Positions 9,195 to 18,397 of a stretch of DNA of 64,000 bases are shown one piece after another. Below the pieces are notes generated by a model that ran no database searches, was not told the DNA's origin, and saw only the letters and a list, made by a program, of their open reading frames with translations. Location: NCBI RefSeq assembly GCF_013114825.1, contig NZ_JAAVLX010000004.1, forward strand, positions 806,001 to 870,000, read 5' to 3'. How positions within the stretch are numbered: position 1 is the first letter of the stretch; each line of letters begins with the position of its first letter. A program made the position numbers and the translations under genes. Origin of the DNA: Bradyrhizobium australiense (GTDB lineage: Bacteria; Pseudomonadota; Alphaproteobacteria; Rhizobiales; Xanthobacteraceae).

Positions 9195-11831
9195 TCAATG
9201 CTCGCGGTCAACGTGAACCGAATGGATCGGCACATGCTCGTGGCTGGCGCCGAGTTCGTGAAGCCTGTGATGAAGGCGATGATGTGCAAGCTCCAGGACA
9301 GCCCGCAGCCTTGAGTGCCGCGCTTCATCGGTCTTGGGTGCGATCGTATCCACGTAGGCGATCGATCCCTCAATCTGCGCGAGGACCGAGACCGCGTCCG
9401 CGGTCGCAAAGACGGGTTTGTCACCGACGTCGACATACACGGCACTGGTGTGGGCCGCAATGTCGGCCTCGCGCCCGGCGACACTGCCTCGAACACGGAT
9501 AGCGACCCAACAGGACTCGGTGACGCCCAGCTCGAGGTGGCCGTTGCACGACAAGTCGCCGCATCGCACTTCATCGACGACAGTGCCGTTGCGGATCAAC
9601 TCCACACGCGTCGGGCGAACGCTGACCGATTCGATCCGCCAGTCGATACTGACAGTGCCGCCTAAAGTTGGAATCGCGATCTTGCTCCCGGGACGCCGCC
9701 CTTCTACCGTCATGTCCACGAGCGGCCCGACTGTGATGAACGTGTCGCCGCTGCGCACGGCATCCATCCAGTTGCGGTACGTAAAATCGCGCGCGCCCAG
9801 CTGCGCATAGGTCCGCGAGCCGCCGAGAAGCGCGGACGCGTCCATCTTGTCGGAACCTGCCACCAGCGGAAGGTGGTAGCCAATGTTGAGGTACCGGTAC
9901 CAGTCGGCCAGACCGAAGGCGCTGATCTGCGCGGTTAGCGGGTTGAACGACATCATCTCCATCGCGTCGATTAAGCCGAGCACGATATCGGCCGCCCGCT
10001 CGGCCTGCGGGTTGGGCGAGTGCGGCATCACGACCAGCCCCCCTTGCTGCCGGCAACGCTCCGCCCAGTCAGCCATGATCGCTTCCAGCGGATCGCCGAT
10101 CGCCGCTTCGTTCGGTCCGGCGCAAGAGAGCGGATTGATGATCTCGCCTTCGTAGCCGAGAAGCGAGATGTGCCCTAGAACCTGCATCCGGTTCTCCGTG
10201 CCGACGCGGACGAGGAACTCTCCGTCGCCGCCGAAGTCCTTCGCCCCGATCGTCGTGCGTCCGTCGAAATCGGCGACGTTGGTGAACAACTCGCCCCACT
10301 GCGCCGCGAGCAGGTTGACGACGTTGACACCCTCCGCCTTGCCCTCTAGCAGGGCTGTCTGCGGGCTCAGGAAATGGACGTGCGTATCGGAGCTGACCCA
10401 GCCCTGTTCGCGCCAGCGCAGCACTCTGTCCAGCTCGAAGGTAAGGCTTTCCGTATCCGTGGTGACTTCGACGATGCGACGCACAGGCCGCACCTCGAAG
10501 CCCCTGCTGATCTCGACGTACACGGGCCCAATCGGCAGGTCCGCGTCGCAGCTGCCATCCACATAGGCGTACTGGTTTAGGCCGTTCGCCAGCTCGCCGG
10601 CGAAGTTCTCGAACCTGCCGGTGTTCACCTTGCGGTGGTGTCCCTTGGGCGGCAGATACTCCCCGTGCGCGCCGTGGAGATGCAGGCGTGCGGCGACACG
10701 CACACCGCTGACCTTCTCAACGATGCGGATCTTGACGGGTCGCGTCGCCTGCTCGATGGGCACCGCGTCCAGCGATGTGCCTGCTGCGTTCCCGACGGCG
10801 TCCAGCGATTGAAGGTCCTGAACATGCAAGCGGCCGTCGTCGGAGCGCAGGTAGAGCCTTGCGTCGGGGTGCGCGGAGTACTCGACGATGATCTGGTCAT
10901 TGGAGCGCACAGGCTGCACGTCAGGCTTGTCACCGAGCCAATCCGTTCTGGAGTACTCAAGTACGGCGCGGGCGGAGATGACCGAGCCCAGGTCCATGCC
11001 GATTTGCTCGCCGCGATGGTCGACATCTAGTTCCCCGAGCTTGTTCAGATGCACCCCGGGCGGCAGCCGCATCCTCAGCTTGCGACGGCCCTGCAGGCGC
11101 AGCGGATGCTCCGACAGCTGTGTCGTGCTCACCGCATAGACGAGCGAAGCCTCTTGCTCCGGACGCAGGCTCAGGCCCACGAGCTCCTTCTCTGGATGCG
11201 GATTTGGCAGCGCATAAAGCCACAAGTTCTCGCCTTCACGATCCATGCGTCCCGATTCGGTGCGAGCCTCGCCGTTGATGAAGCTAGTGCGCGCCGCTCG
11301 CCCGAGCGCGAAGTTTTCTCCGGTGCTCGCGTGCACGATGGGCCCACGCAGCGGCACGGCCCCGAATGCACTCGCACTCCATACGATGTGTTTCTGCTGG
11401 ATTGCGAACCGCCGCAGCACGGGCACGTCCGCGACGCTGTCGTCGGCATATCGGAGCGCATACGTCGACACCCGATTGCCGAGCGGGTTGCCGTCCGCAG
11501 AGTGCGCGGCTGGCCCGATCTCGCCAAACCCTTCAGGCCTCACGGGTTGATGGTCCGTGACCACATGCACAAAGAGCACGTAGCTGGCCAATGTGGGTAA
11601 CAGTGAGATTTCGGTAGGACCCTCCCCAGTCCGCAAGGCCAGCACATCGGGCCCTGCATCGTCGCCGAATAGAAACGGGATGCCGCGATGCGTCTGCGGC
11701 CCCCGCAATGAGTCGATCCAGCCGGTGTCGCCCGCGCGCTTGCCGAACCGCTCGTCCAGCTCCCGGCGCTTGGCATTGAAATATGGCTTCAGATCCACGG
11801 GCGTGAAGTGCGGCGATGAGGGTGTTTTCAT
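9195..11831 (-). CDS. CehA/McbA-family (PHP-like) metallohydrolase
   Basis: An 878-residue cytoplasmic-looking protein starting MKTPSSPHFTPVDLKPYFNA, with GGAG upstream; the preceding 34 codons of the open frame are not needed. The catalytic region has SSDTHVHFLSP, then GHISLLGYEG, MPHSPNP and LPLVAGSDKMDAS, the ordered His/Asp motifs of the CehA/McbA branch of the PHP superfamily. Known members hydrolyse esters or carbamates, such as carbaryl. A long beta-rich N-terminal region precedes the catalytic domain and a beta-sandwich-like segment (RIESVSVRPTRVELIRNG) follows it. It lies downstream of a decayed GH88 hydrolase and an MHS permease on the same strand, so a role in breaking down a plant conjugate is plausible. 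The substrate is not predictable. Confidence 0.75.
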   Translation of the reverse strand: MKTPSSPHFTPVDLKPYFNAKRRELDERFGKRAGDTGWIDSLRGPQTHRGIPFLFGDDAGPDVLALRTGEGPTEISLLPTLASYVLFVHVVTDHQPVRPEGFGEIGPAAHSADGNPLGNRVSTYALRYADDSVADVPVLRRFAIQQKHIVWSASAFGAVPLRGPIVHASTGENFALGRAARTSFINGEARTESGRMDREGENLWLYALPNPHPEKELVGLSLRPEQEASLVYAVSTTQLSEHPLRLQGRRKLRMRLPPGVHLNKLGELDVDHRGEQIGMDLGSVISARAVLEYSRTDWLGDKPDVQPVRSNDQIIVEYSAHPDARLYLRSDDGRLHVQDLQSLDAVGNAAGTSLDAVPIEQATRPVKIRIVEKVSGVRVAARLHLHGAHGEYLPPKGHHRKVNTGRFENFAGELANGLNQYAYVDGSCDADLPIGPVYVEISRGFEVRPVRRIVEVTTDTESLTFELDRVLRWREQGWVSSDTHVHFLSPQTALLEGKAEGVNVVNLLAAQWGELFTNVADFDGRTTIGAKDFGGDGEFLVRVGTENRMQVLGHISLLGYEGEIINPLSCAGPNEAAIGDPLEAIMADWAERCRQQGGLVVMPHSPNPQAERAADIVLGLIDAMEMMSFNPLTAQISAFGLADWYRYLNIGYHLPLVAGSDKMDASALLGGSRTYAQLGARDFTYRNWMDAVRSGDTFITVGPLVDMTVEGRRPGSKIAIPTLGGTVSIDWRIESVSVRPTRVELIRNGTVVDEVRCGDLSCNGHLELGVTESCWVAIRVRGSVAGREADIAAHTSAVYVDVGDKPVFATADAVSVLAQIEGSIAYVDTIAPKTDEARHSRLRAVLELAHHRLHHRLHELGASHEHVPIHSVHVDREH

Positions 11832-12169
11832 TCGATGGACTCCAGTTCTGGGAAGTCGTCGCCGAGTCCTATTGATTCGGCAGCAAAGCGTTGAACTTTT
11901 TCGACTGGATGAAGTCGCATGACGTATGGACAAAATAGACTAGAGGTCACTGGCGATCGGAATTCCGATTGAGCGTCGAGGGCAAGCAAATGGATGATGG
12001 TACTGTCATAGTGGCGTGTGCGCGGGACCCTGAATGCAAGGAGAACACGGGTGTTCGCAACACCTCTGGCGGAAACGATAGCTCGTGTACTTCCGTCAGC
12101 TGAGGTAACGCTGTAGACCACGCCTACAGTGGACACGAAGCATCTCAGTTCGACGCAACGTAAAAGCAT
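11828..12169 (-). CDS. Possible small protein coupled to the metallohydrolase
   Basis: A 113-codon frame whose TGA overlaps the metallohydrolase ATG as ATGA, the usual sign of a real upstream cistron. The C-terminus reads HPVEKVQRFAAESIGLGDDF. The N-terminal part (STVGVVYSVTSADGSTRAIV) is beta-like. I recognise no family, and the adjoining upstream DNA is decayed, so this may be the tail of a broken gene rather than an intact one. Confidence 0.3.
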   Translation of the reverse strand: MLLRCVELRCFVSTVGVVYSVTSADGSTRAIVSARGVANTRVLLAFRVPRTRHYDSTIIHLLALDAQSEFRSPVTSSLFCPYVMRLHPVEKVQRFAAESIGLGDDFPELESIE

Positions 12170-12309
12170 TTCTTTGGGACCTCGGTGACGTCGGCGACAT
12201 TCCTCCCTGAGAGCAACCCGCCGGTTTTCCGCAGTCGCTCCCGAGACAGCTCCCGGACTTTGCGGCCTCGGCGCATATTCAGTAGATCCGGCCAGCCGCC
12301 GCTAGCCCC

Positions 12310-13354
12310 GTCAGAATCCAAGACTTCAAAGAAGTAGCTATCGAAGATCAACTCGACGTTCTCTGCAGCGTCGATATCGCGCACGACTGCTCTTTGGGTA
12401 ACGCATCCATTTGTAAGAATTCCAGGCGGTCGCTCGTACGCCGGAGCCGACGTGTGCGCGATCAACTGCGTCACGGTACGCTCCGCGAAATATCGATACT
12501 TGGCGCCTCGTGAGGTCCAAGTGCTGGGCCAGACAGCCACAACGCCAATACCGCGGCGATGGCGTGGCCGCGGTATCTCGGCTGGTGTTCGGGATTGCCG
12601 GATCGTCGAAGTCCCAAGCCAGATCCACAGAAACATGGTCGACCCGCCAGTCCAGCACGCGGCCACAGGGGCTCCGTCGGGCGAACCATGGCGGCATAGC
12701 CGGTGTACAGCATAGCCCATACCTACGCACGTCCCATGCTGCCGTCGATGCAGCCTTTGTGTGTGTGCGTTCTGCCCACCTTACCGGTGGGAGGGTCGAG
12801 CGTGGATGATGGGGTGACCAAATCATCCGGACGCACATGGATTTCGAGCAGCCGCCGCATGTAAGCGTTGGCGACCGCCTCCACCTGAGAGTTGCCCAGC
12901 TGGGCCAAGGCTCAGTAAACCAGGCCTGTCGCCTAGAGCGAGTGGCTGCTGCTCTCGCAGCCCCAACAGCACTGACCTCTTCGACCTTGCCGCCTGGAGT
13001 GCAAGTTCGCGCCCGGCTTTATTTCTGAGGAATGATGCTTCCGAGTGCGGCACGGTGATAGAAGCCAAAGCCCTAGAAGACTGTCCATTGCAAGGAGCGC
13101 CGCAGGATCCGGCGCAGCGCTGAATGCCCGTCGGCGTTTGGGGACCGCTCTGCTTCAGCAGTAGCCGCGAACCAAAGCTCGCCGACGAATGCACCTCCTG
13201 TCCAATCGCCATCGGACGTGAACGTCCATTCTCCTTGCCCAATGCGCGCCCAGTGCGGCAGCCCTGAGTTGTAGCGCCTCGGGTCTGCGCAATATGCGCC
13301 AGCATACTCGTGCGCTCGGAGAGAAATCCGTTTCTCGACAAGGTTTGGCTCCAA
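12310..13354 (-). pseudogene. GH88 unsaturated glucuronyl hydrolase pseudogene
   Basis: Segments in changing frames follow the order of the intact GH88 gene at 33.5-34.7 kb. They are LPHWARIGQGEWTFTSDGDW and TGGAFVGELW, then GFGFYHRAALGS, RRLLEIHVRPDDLVTPSSTL and DPPTGKVGRTHTHKG, then AWDFDDPAIPN followed by DTAAT, and near the end RDIDAAENVELIFDSYFFEV. The intact relative has FPHWAEAATGKW, VLDIHMRPDGSIVQSSKLNP, FWDFDDPAIPNTETDTAAT and TIFGSYYLLESLNVLDG at the matching places. Several frameshifts and a stop rule out function. It sits between an MHS permease gene and the metallohydrolase gene, all on the minus strand. Confidence 0.82.
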
Positions 13355-13408
13355 CAGAATTCCTCCGCTCGCCTTGCCGCGGCGCGCGGAGTAGGCAGAC
13401 AGACGGGT

Positions 13409-14734
13409 TCAGTTGCCGATGTAGACGCGGCCGCGGTTCTTGGCGATGCGATAGACCACTACGCTCAGCAGCGCTATCAATGATCCGTAGACGGGAAATA
13501 TCCAGGTCATGTGCTCGCGTTGCAACCACACCATGAGATACGGTGAAGTCCCGCCAAACAACGAGACGCCCAAAGCATAGCCGAGCGCTACCCCCGTCGT
13601 CCGAACGGCACGCGGCATCAGCGTGGTGGCAATGAAGTTGTAGAGCCCCATGTTGAAGCCTACGATAGCTCCGCCGAACACCATCACGATGAACAAAGTG
13701 GAGATGCTCTTCTCCGAATAGATCAATGTAAGAAAGAAGCACGGGATGAGCAGCAGGCGCAGCAGCGTGAACGCGCGGGAGGGTCGCATCTTGTCCGCGA
13801 AGGCGCCCACGTACGGGGCGGTGACCATCCAGGTTAGCCCCATCAGCGTCAGGATTCCGAACACCCAGGTGCTGTTCTCCTTGAACACCGTATTGGCCAT
13901 ATTGGGCAGACCCGCAATCCATGCGTAGTTAGCGATCTGCACCGATCCGATGACCAGAATGACCGCGAGCAACGAGAGCCGAACGCTCCACAGCGTTTTC
14001 CATATGCCGCTGGTCGTTTCTTGAATGCGCGACAACTCATCTTGGCGATGCATCGCGCGATTGACCAAAGTCTCCGGCATGGCTGTCCGCAGATAAATGA
14101 TAAACAAGCCGAGCACGCCGCCAAACGCGATGGGTATACGCCACGCCCACTCGCGCATCACCTCAGGTGCCACCGAGGCACTCACCAGAAAGGCGACCAT
14201 GCTGGCCCCGATTGCGCCCAGCTGAATGAACGTACCACCGATCAGGCCAAGGTAACGCCCTTCCTTGCCCGGTGGCGCTAGTTCGATCGCGATCGCGTTC
14301 GCGACACCCGACTCGGCGCCAAGGGAAAGTCCTTGAACGATTCGAATAAGAAGCAGCGCCACAGCTGCCGTGACGCCGATATCGTCATAGGTCGGCAAGA
14401 TGGAGATCAGCAATGAGGACAGCGCCATCGCCGTCACCGAGATCATCATTACTCGCTTATGGCTGATCCGATCTGCGACTGGACCAAGCAAGGCAGCCCC
14501 GAGCGGCCGCGCGAGGAAGCCCGCTCCAAACACCGCGAGCGCCGCGAGCAGAGAGGTGATCGGATCACCGGAAGGAAAGAAGTGCGGCGACAGAAACGCG
14601 GCCATCACGCCGTAGATGTTCCAGTCATACGCCTCCAGGGCTACGCCTCCACCGAGACCGACCGTCATTCTCCTAGTGACAACTAGCTTCTCTGGCTGGA
14701 TCGGGGCAGCAGTGGGTCGAGTGATATCGTGCAT
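13409..14734 (-). CDS. MFS transporter, metabolite:H+ symporter (MHS) type
   Basis: 441 residues with about 12 membrane segments. The N-terminal half shows the MHS hallmarks ALEAYDWNIYGVMAAFLSPH (TM1), FGAGFLARPLGAALLGPVAD and RISHKRVMMISVTAMALSSL, plus RIVQGLSLGAESG in TM4. These transporters import organic acids, betaines or aromatic acids with protons. The C-terminal half ends YRIAKNRGRVYIGN. The gene is intact and starts a minus-strand run followed by a decayed GH88 gene and the CehA-type hydrolase, which suggests uptake of a carboxylated plant compound. An alternative start at the Met preceding TVGLGGGV (about residue 24) is possible. The ligand is unknown. Confidence 0.85.
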   Translation of the reverse strand: MHDITRPTAAPIQPEKLVVTRRMTVGLGGGVALEAYDWNIYGVMAAFLSPHFFPSGDPITSLLAALAVFGAGFLARPLGAALLGPVADRISHKRVMMISVTAMALSSLLISILPTYDDIGVTAAVALLLIRIVQGLSLGAESGVANAIAIELAPPGKEGRYLGLIGGTFIQLGAIGASMVAFLVSASVAPEVMREWAWRIPIAFGGVLGLFIIYLRTAMPETLVNRAMHRQDELSRIQETTSGIWKTLWSVRLSLLAVILVIGSVQIANYAWIAGLPNMANTVFKENSTWVFGILTLMGLTWMVTAPYVGAFADKMRPSRAFTLLRLLLIPCFFLTLIYSEKSISTLFIVMVFGGAIVGFNMGLYNFIATTLMPRAVRTTGVALGYALGVSLFGGTSPYLMVWLQREHMTWIFPVYGSLIALLSVVVYRIAKNRGRVYIGN

Positions 14735-14962
14735 GTGTCCGGTTCGCTCGGCTGGTGAAAATCGGTTACGAATATCGATGGGGAAACTTCAGGATAGGAT
14801 CGCGTCTGGCGCAGTCGCGTCATATTTGGCAATCAAGTAAGCGGCGCCTTGGCAAATTGGCCAGTAACGATCCAATGCTCTCGCATATTCCGCCCATCGG
14901 CTTCTGTCTGTTCACGGCCGCATCAATCGACGGCGGTTCGGTCGAGCGTGCAACACGCGCGA

Positions 14963-15220
14963 TCATGCCCGCAGCTCTTGCATCGTCTGCACTTCGCCGC
15001 GGAGTTGCGACCGCGGACCAATCTGGATCCCTATCCTACCGCTCGTCTCAGCCTTGGCGAATTCCAGCACCGTAAGCTGATAATGATTGTCCGCCGCCAG
15101 CGTGCGGCCGAGCTTCATGACGATCTTGTCGGCCGATTGCGCACCGGCAACGACCGCAAGCGCGCAGACAAGGATGCAGACTGACAACGATCCAACAATA
15201 CTGTGCAATGTGCTGCTCAC
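14963..15220 (-). pseudogene. TRAP transporter solute-binding protein (DctP-like), truncated
   Basis: The start is GTG 15220 with GGGGGAG five bases upstream. It has a signal peptide (SIVGSLSVCILVCALAVVAG ending AQSA) and then the DctP N-terminus DKIVMKLGRTLAADNHYQLT, VLEFAKA and RIGIQIGPRSQLRGEVQTMQ. It stops after 85 residues, whereas DctP proteins have about 330. The rest of the protein is missing. The matching membrane subunits survive only as fragments at 25.2-25.8 kb beside another copy of the same upstream element, so one TRAP operon has been split. Confidence 0.8.
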
Positions 15221-15270
15221 GGCGTCTCCCCCATGGTATTTTTATGAAGCGGCGATTGACGCGATTGGGG

Positions 15271-15338
15271 GGAAGTATGGCAATCTGCCAATTTCCGCGT
15301 TAGGACGCTTTTCCATATTTCTTGTACTTTTTGACGAG
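15271..15338. repeat. Copy 1 of a 68-bp repeated upstream element
   Basis: The element contains GGAAGTATGG, GTTAGGACGC and ATTTCTTGTACTTTTTGACG in order. Related copies lie at 25819-25886 and 39563-39631. This copy is the most diverged and lies about 50 bases upstream of the truncated dctP start on the minus strand. Its repeated position ahead of transporter genes suggests promoter or regulator-binding DNA. Confidence 0.6.
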
Positions 15339-16242
15339 ATGTACTTGGAAGCGGGAGTGCAGAAACGAGCAACACGACGTTCACCGCACAAATATTTCGG
15401 TGCCTTACGAGGCGCATCAAACGGGATGACTTCGCGGAAACGCTATATGGCTGTTTTATTATCCTCACGGCGTCGGTGACGAATACTTGCAGCGCAACAA
15501 CAAATCCATGCGACAGCCATCGATGAGGCTTCTTAGGAATCCAAGGATTTCGACAAAGCGTCTTGACGGCGGCGAAACGCTCTTTCTCCCCTTCCGTTGC
15601 GCGAACCGCCGCTCGCGATGTGGTGCCTGCATCTTTGACAGCTTTCCTCTCGCGTCATATTCATGCCAATAGCCGAGACGCTCCTGATCTTTCAGGGCCA
15701 TGCCGAGAAACGAGACAGTCGAACGATCGGTCGATGCCGAGGTTACTGAAAAGCAAAACCAGATTCCTTCCCCTGTTTGGCGTCTACGCGGTAGCTCTCG
15801 ATGATCGGTGCATGGAAGGTCGGGTGTTGCGGCACCTCAACTCCTGACCTGACAAGTCGGATAAATCGCCCAAGACGGAAATCCGGCTCGCGGCTACTTC
15901 AGAGAACGATTCACGGTTGATGGGTGTTACGCATGCTCCTGTCCGAAAACACACGCGCCAATGTTGGGAACCCTCCAAGCTGATTGTGAACGCGAGTTCG
16001 AGCCGGGAACGGCGTTGGATTCCTCTGAATCCCGGTGGCCCAAATCATGCAATGCGGTAGCGAAGTGTCTTGTAATCGGATCTCGCGCTGGGAGACGACA
16101 TTAGACATCTGGAACGAAAGATTGATTGAGCTCGACGCGAGCAGCGCCATGAAAACTCGTTCAACGGCTGCTTACTTGCATGTTTTCAGCTTCTGATTCA
16201 CTCGATAGGAATCGAATTGTCAGCGTTAGCTATGGAGACACT
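15339..16242. other. No supported gene upstream of nodU
   Basis: Short frames on both strands have no recognisable domain. I could not find a convincing nod box (spaced ATC-N9-GAT motifs) in the 200 bases before nodU, although the region 16080-16240 is AT-rich and could hold a degenerate one. Confidence 0.4.
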
Positions 16243-17913
16243 ATGCGCATCTGCGGTATCAAGCTGACGCATGACGGAGCGATCGCTCTTGTCGAGGACG
16301 GACGGCTAGTCTTCTGTGTCGAGCAGGAAAAGCGGAGCAACAATCCGCGGTATCAACGCATCGACAATCTCGATGCAGTTGTTCTCGCTTTGGCGGAGCA
16401 CGGTCTGGACCTGGGGGATGTCGATCAGTTCGTCATCGACGGCTGGTGGGGGGAGGTAGAGTCGCAGTTCCACGTCCTCAGTGGGGCGGCGCCTATCACT
16501 CTAAAAGGGGCGACGTATTTTGAGCGCCATACCGAAGGCCTTCTCACTTCGCGCGACGGCTTTGGCCTGATGCTCGGCGACACGGTCTTCCCTTATAAAA
16601 GTTATCCGCACGTCACAGGGCATGTGGCATCAGCATACTGCACTAGTCCCTTTGCCAAAGCCGGACAACCCGCGTTCTGCCTGGTGTGGGACGGCGGCAC
16701 TTTTCCACGTCTCTATTATGTAGAACGCCGCGCAGCCCGGTTTCTCGGATGCCTATTCCCGATGATTGGCCAAGTCTATGCTGCCGCGGGCTATCACTTC
16801 GGACCCTTTAAGCAGGCGAACCGCACCGACTGGGACCTCGGTGTTGCCGGCAAGCTGATGGCCTACATCGCGCTCGGATCTGTTGATGAAGAAATCGTCA
16901 CGGTATTTCAGAAGCTCTATGAGGAGCGCTTTGCGGCCGACACTGAGCTTGTCCATCGTTACAGCGCGAAGGCCTCCCGTGGCGCGGGCTCCCCACTTGG
17001 GGCTGTGCATGACTTTTTCGAGGCCAGCGCGCTCCTGTTGAAGGCCAAGGCACCCGAAGATGTGCTCGCATCGTTCCATTATTTTCTTGAGCGTCTGCTC
17101 CTCCGCGAAATGGCGACTGCTTTGCAGCGGCATTCGTGTTTGCCGCCGCGCAATTTGTGTATAGCCGGAGGCTGCGGTCTCAATATCAAATGGAACAGTG
17201 CACTACGTGCCAGCGGCCTGTTCGATGCCGTCTGGGTGCCGCCCTTTCCGAATGACAGTGGCTCGGCAATTGGCGCCGCTTGCTCCGCACTAGCGGCGGA
17301 CAAGGGCTTCGTGCCGTTGGAATGGTCGGTCTATAGTGGTCCAGCCCTGCAAGCTCGCGATGTCCCGCCGGAATGGGAGGGCGCGCCGTGTAGCATGCGT
17401 GAACTTGCGACGATTCTCGCCAACAACAAGCCCGTAATTTTCCTTGCCGGCCGCGCCGAGCTTGGACCACGGGCATTGGGTAGCAGAAGCATTCTCGCAG
17501 CCGCAGCTTCGCCGCGAATGAAGGATTATCTCAATGATATCAAACTTCGCGAACACTTCCGGCCAGTGGCGCCGATATGCCTGGAGGATCGTGCGCCGGA
17601 TATTTTCAGTCCTGGAACGCCGGACCCTTACATGCTTTTCGATCACCAGACACGAGCAGAATGGCGCGAAAAGATCCCAGCTGTTGTACATCTCGACCAA
17701 TCTGCGCGATTGCAGACCGTTTGCAGAACCTCTCAGCACAAAATCGCCGAACTTCTCATGGAATACGAAAAACTCACGGGCATTCCGCTGCTTTGCAATA
17801 CAAGTGCTAACCTCCATGGACGTGGGTTTTTCCCGGATGCCGCAGCCGCCTGCGAATGGGGACAGGTTGAGCACGTATGGTGCGATGGCATGCTATGGAC
17901 GAAAACTCCGTAA
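16243..17913 (+). CDS. nodU: Nodulation protein NodU, carbamoyltransferase
   Basis: Transfers a carbamoyl group to the 6-position of the non-reducing glucosamine of Nod factor. The start is ATG 16243, giving MRICGIKLTHDGAIALVEDG with GGAGA four bases upstream; the 21-codon upstream extension is not conserved in what I recall of NodU. It has the Kae1-like N-terminal domain (YPHVTGHVASAYCTSPFAKA, then LVWDGGTFPRLYYVE) with ASKHA-type glycine/aspartate loops. The C-terminal carbamoyltransferase domain has FLAGRAELGPRALGSRSIL, FRPVAPICLED and GIPLLCNTSANL. The 556 residues are near the usual length. The stop codon is followed within five bases by a copied scrap of a MaoC-crotonase junction, so the island has been rearranged right behind it. 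Confidence 0.95.
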   Translation: MRICGIKLTHDGAIALVEDGRLVFCVEQEKRSNNPRYQRIDNLDAVVLALAEHGLDLGDVDQFVIDGWWGEVESQFHVLSGAAPITLKGATYFERHTEGLLTSRDGFGLMLGDTVFPYKSYPHVTGHVASAYCTSPFAKAGQPAFCLVWDGGTFPRLYYVERRAARFLGCLFPMIGQVYAAAGYHFGPFKQANRTDWDLGVAGKLMAYIALGSVDEEIVTVFQKLYEERFAADTELVHRYSAKASRGAGSPLGAVHDFFEASALLLKAKAPEDVLASFHYFLERLLLREMATALQRHSCLPPRNLCIAGGCGLNIKWNSALRASGLFDAVWVPPFPNDSGSAIGAACSALAADKGFVPLEWSVYSGPALQARDVPPEWEGAPCSMRELATILANNKPVIFLAGRAELGPRALGSRSILAAAASPRMKDYLNDIKLREHFRPVAPICLEDRAPDIFSPGTPDPYMLFDHQTRAEWREKIPAVVHLDQSARLQTVCRTSQHKIAELLMEYEKLTGIPLLCNTSANLHGRGFFPDAAAACEWGQVEHVWCDGMLWTKTP

Positions 17914-17917
17914 GCGC

Positions 17918-18110
17918 ACTGTCCTACCGATAGGGCGTCACTTTCGATGCCCCGGTCTATTTTGGGGACACCGTCACCGCAAAGCTGGTGGTGCGTGAGA
18001 AGGACGAGGAGCGCAACACCTGCATCTTTCTGCCACGCCAACCAGAACGGCTCTGTCGTGGCCTCAGGCAGCACTTCCTGAAGGACTTTTGATGCAAACA
18101 GCTGACCGTG
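17918..18110 (+). pseudogene. Copied MaoC 3' end plus crotonase start
   Basis: This stretch is about 90% identical by eye to 26388-26590, where the 3' end of a MaoC-type hydratase gene meets the start of a crotonase gene. Translated pieces match FDAPVYFGDTVTAKLVVREK, DEERNTC and ANQNGSVVASGSTS, and then the crotonase start MQTADR. Only these parts are present. It begins five bases after the nodU stop, which gives one breakpoint of the duplication. Confidence 0.7.
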
Positions 18111-18397
18111 GCGGGCCTGGTAAAGCCTTGTCATACCGAAACCAATGCGGATCGGCAGCCGGCGTGCCAGGCGCCCTCGATCAACCTGGCAAGCAAGCGC
18201 TGGTGCCTGCGGCCGGCCGAAGCCAGTCTCCTTAGTCGAATTCCCCGTTAAACAGGACAATTTGCGGGGATCCTCGGAATACGGGAACCGAACTAACCCA
18301 TCTATTCGGTTGTCCGCTTCAGATAATGCAATTCGAAAAAAATTCGCCGGAGAGGCCCCCTGGCGAGTCGTCCCTGTCGGGTGCTTGTGACTGGGGC

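Noticed and set aside
15217..15468. Minus-strand frame containing KVQEIWKSVLT
   Set aside because: The shared peptide arises from the repeated DNA element; the flanking residues are not conserved between copies, so a coding role is unlikely.
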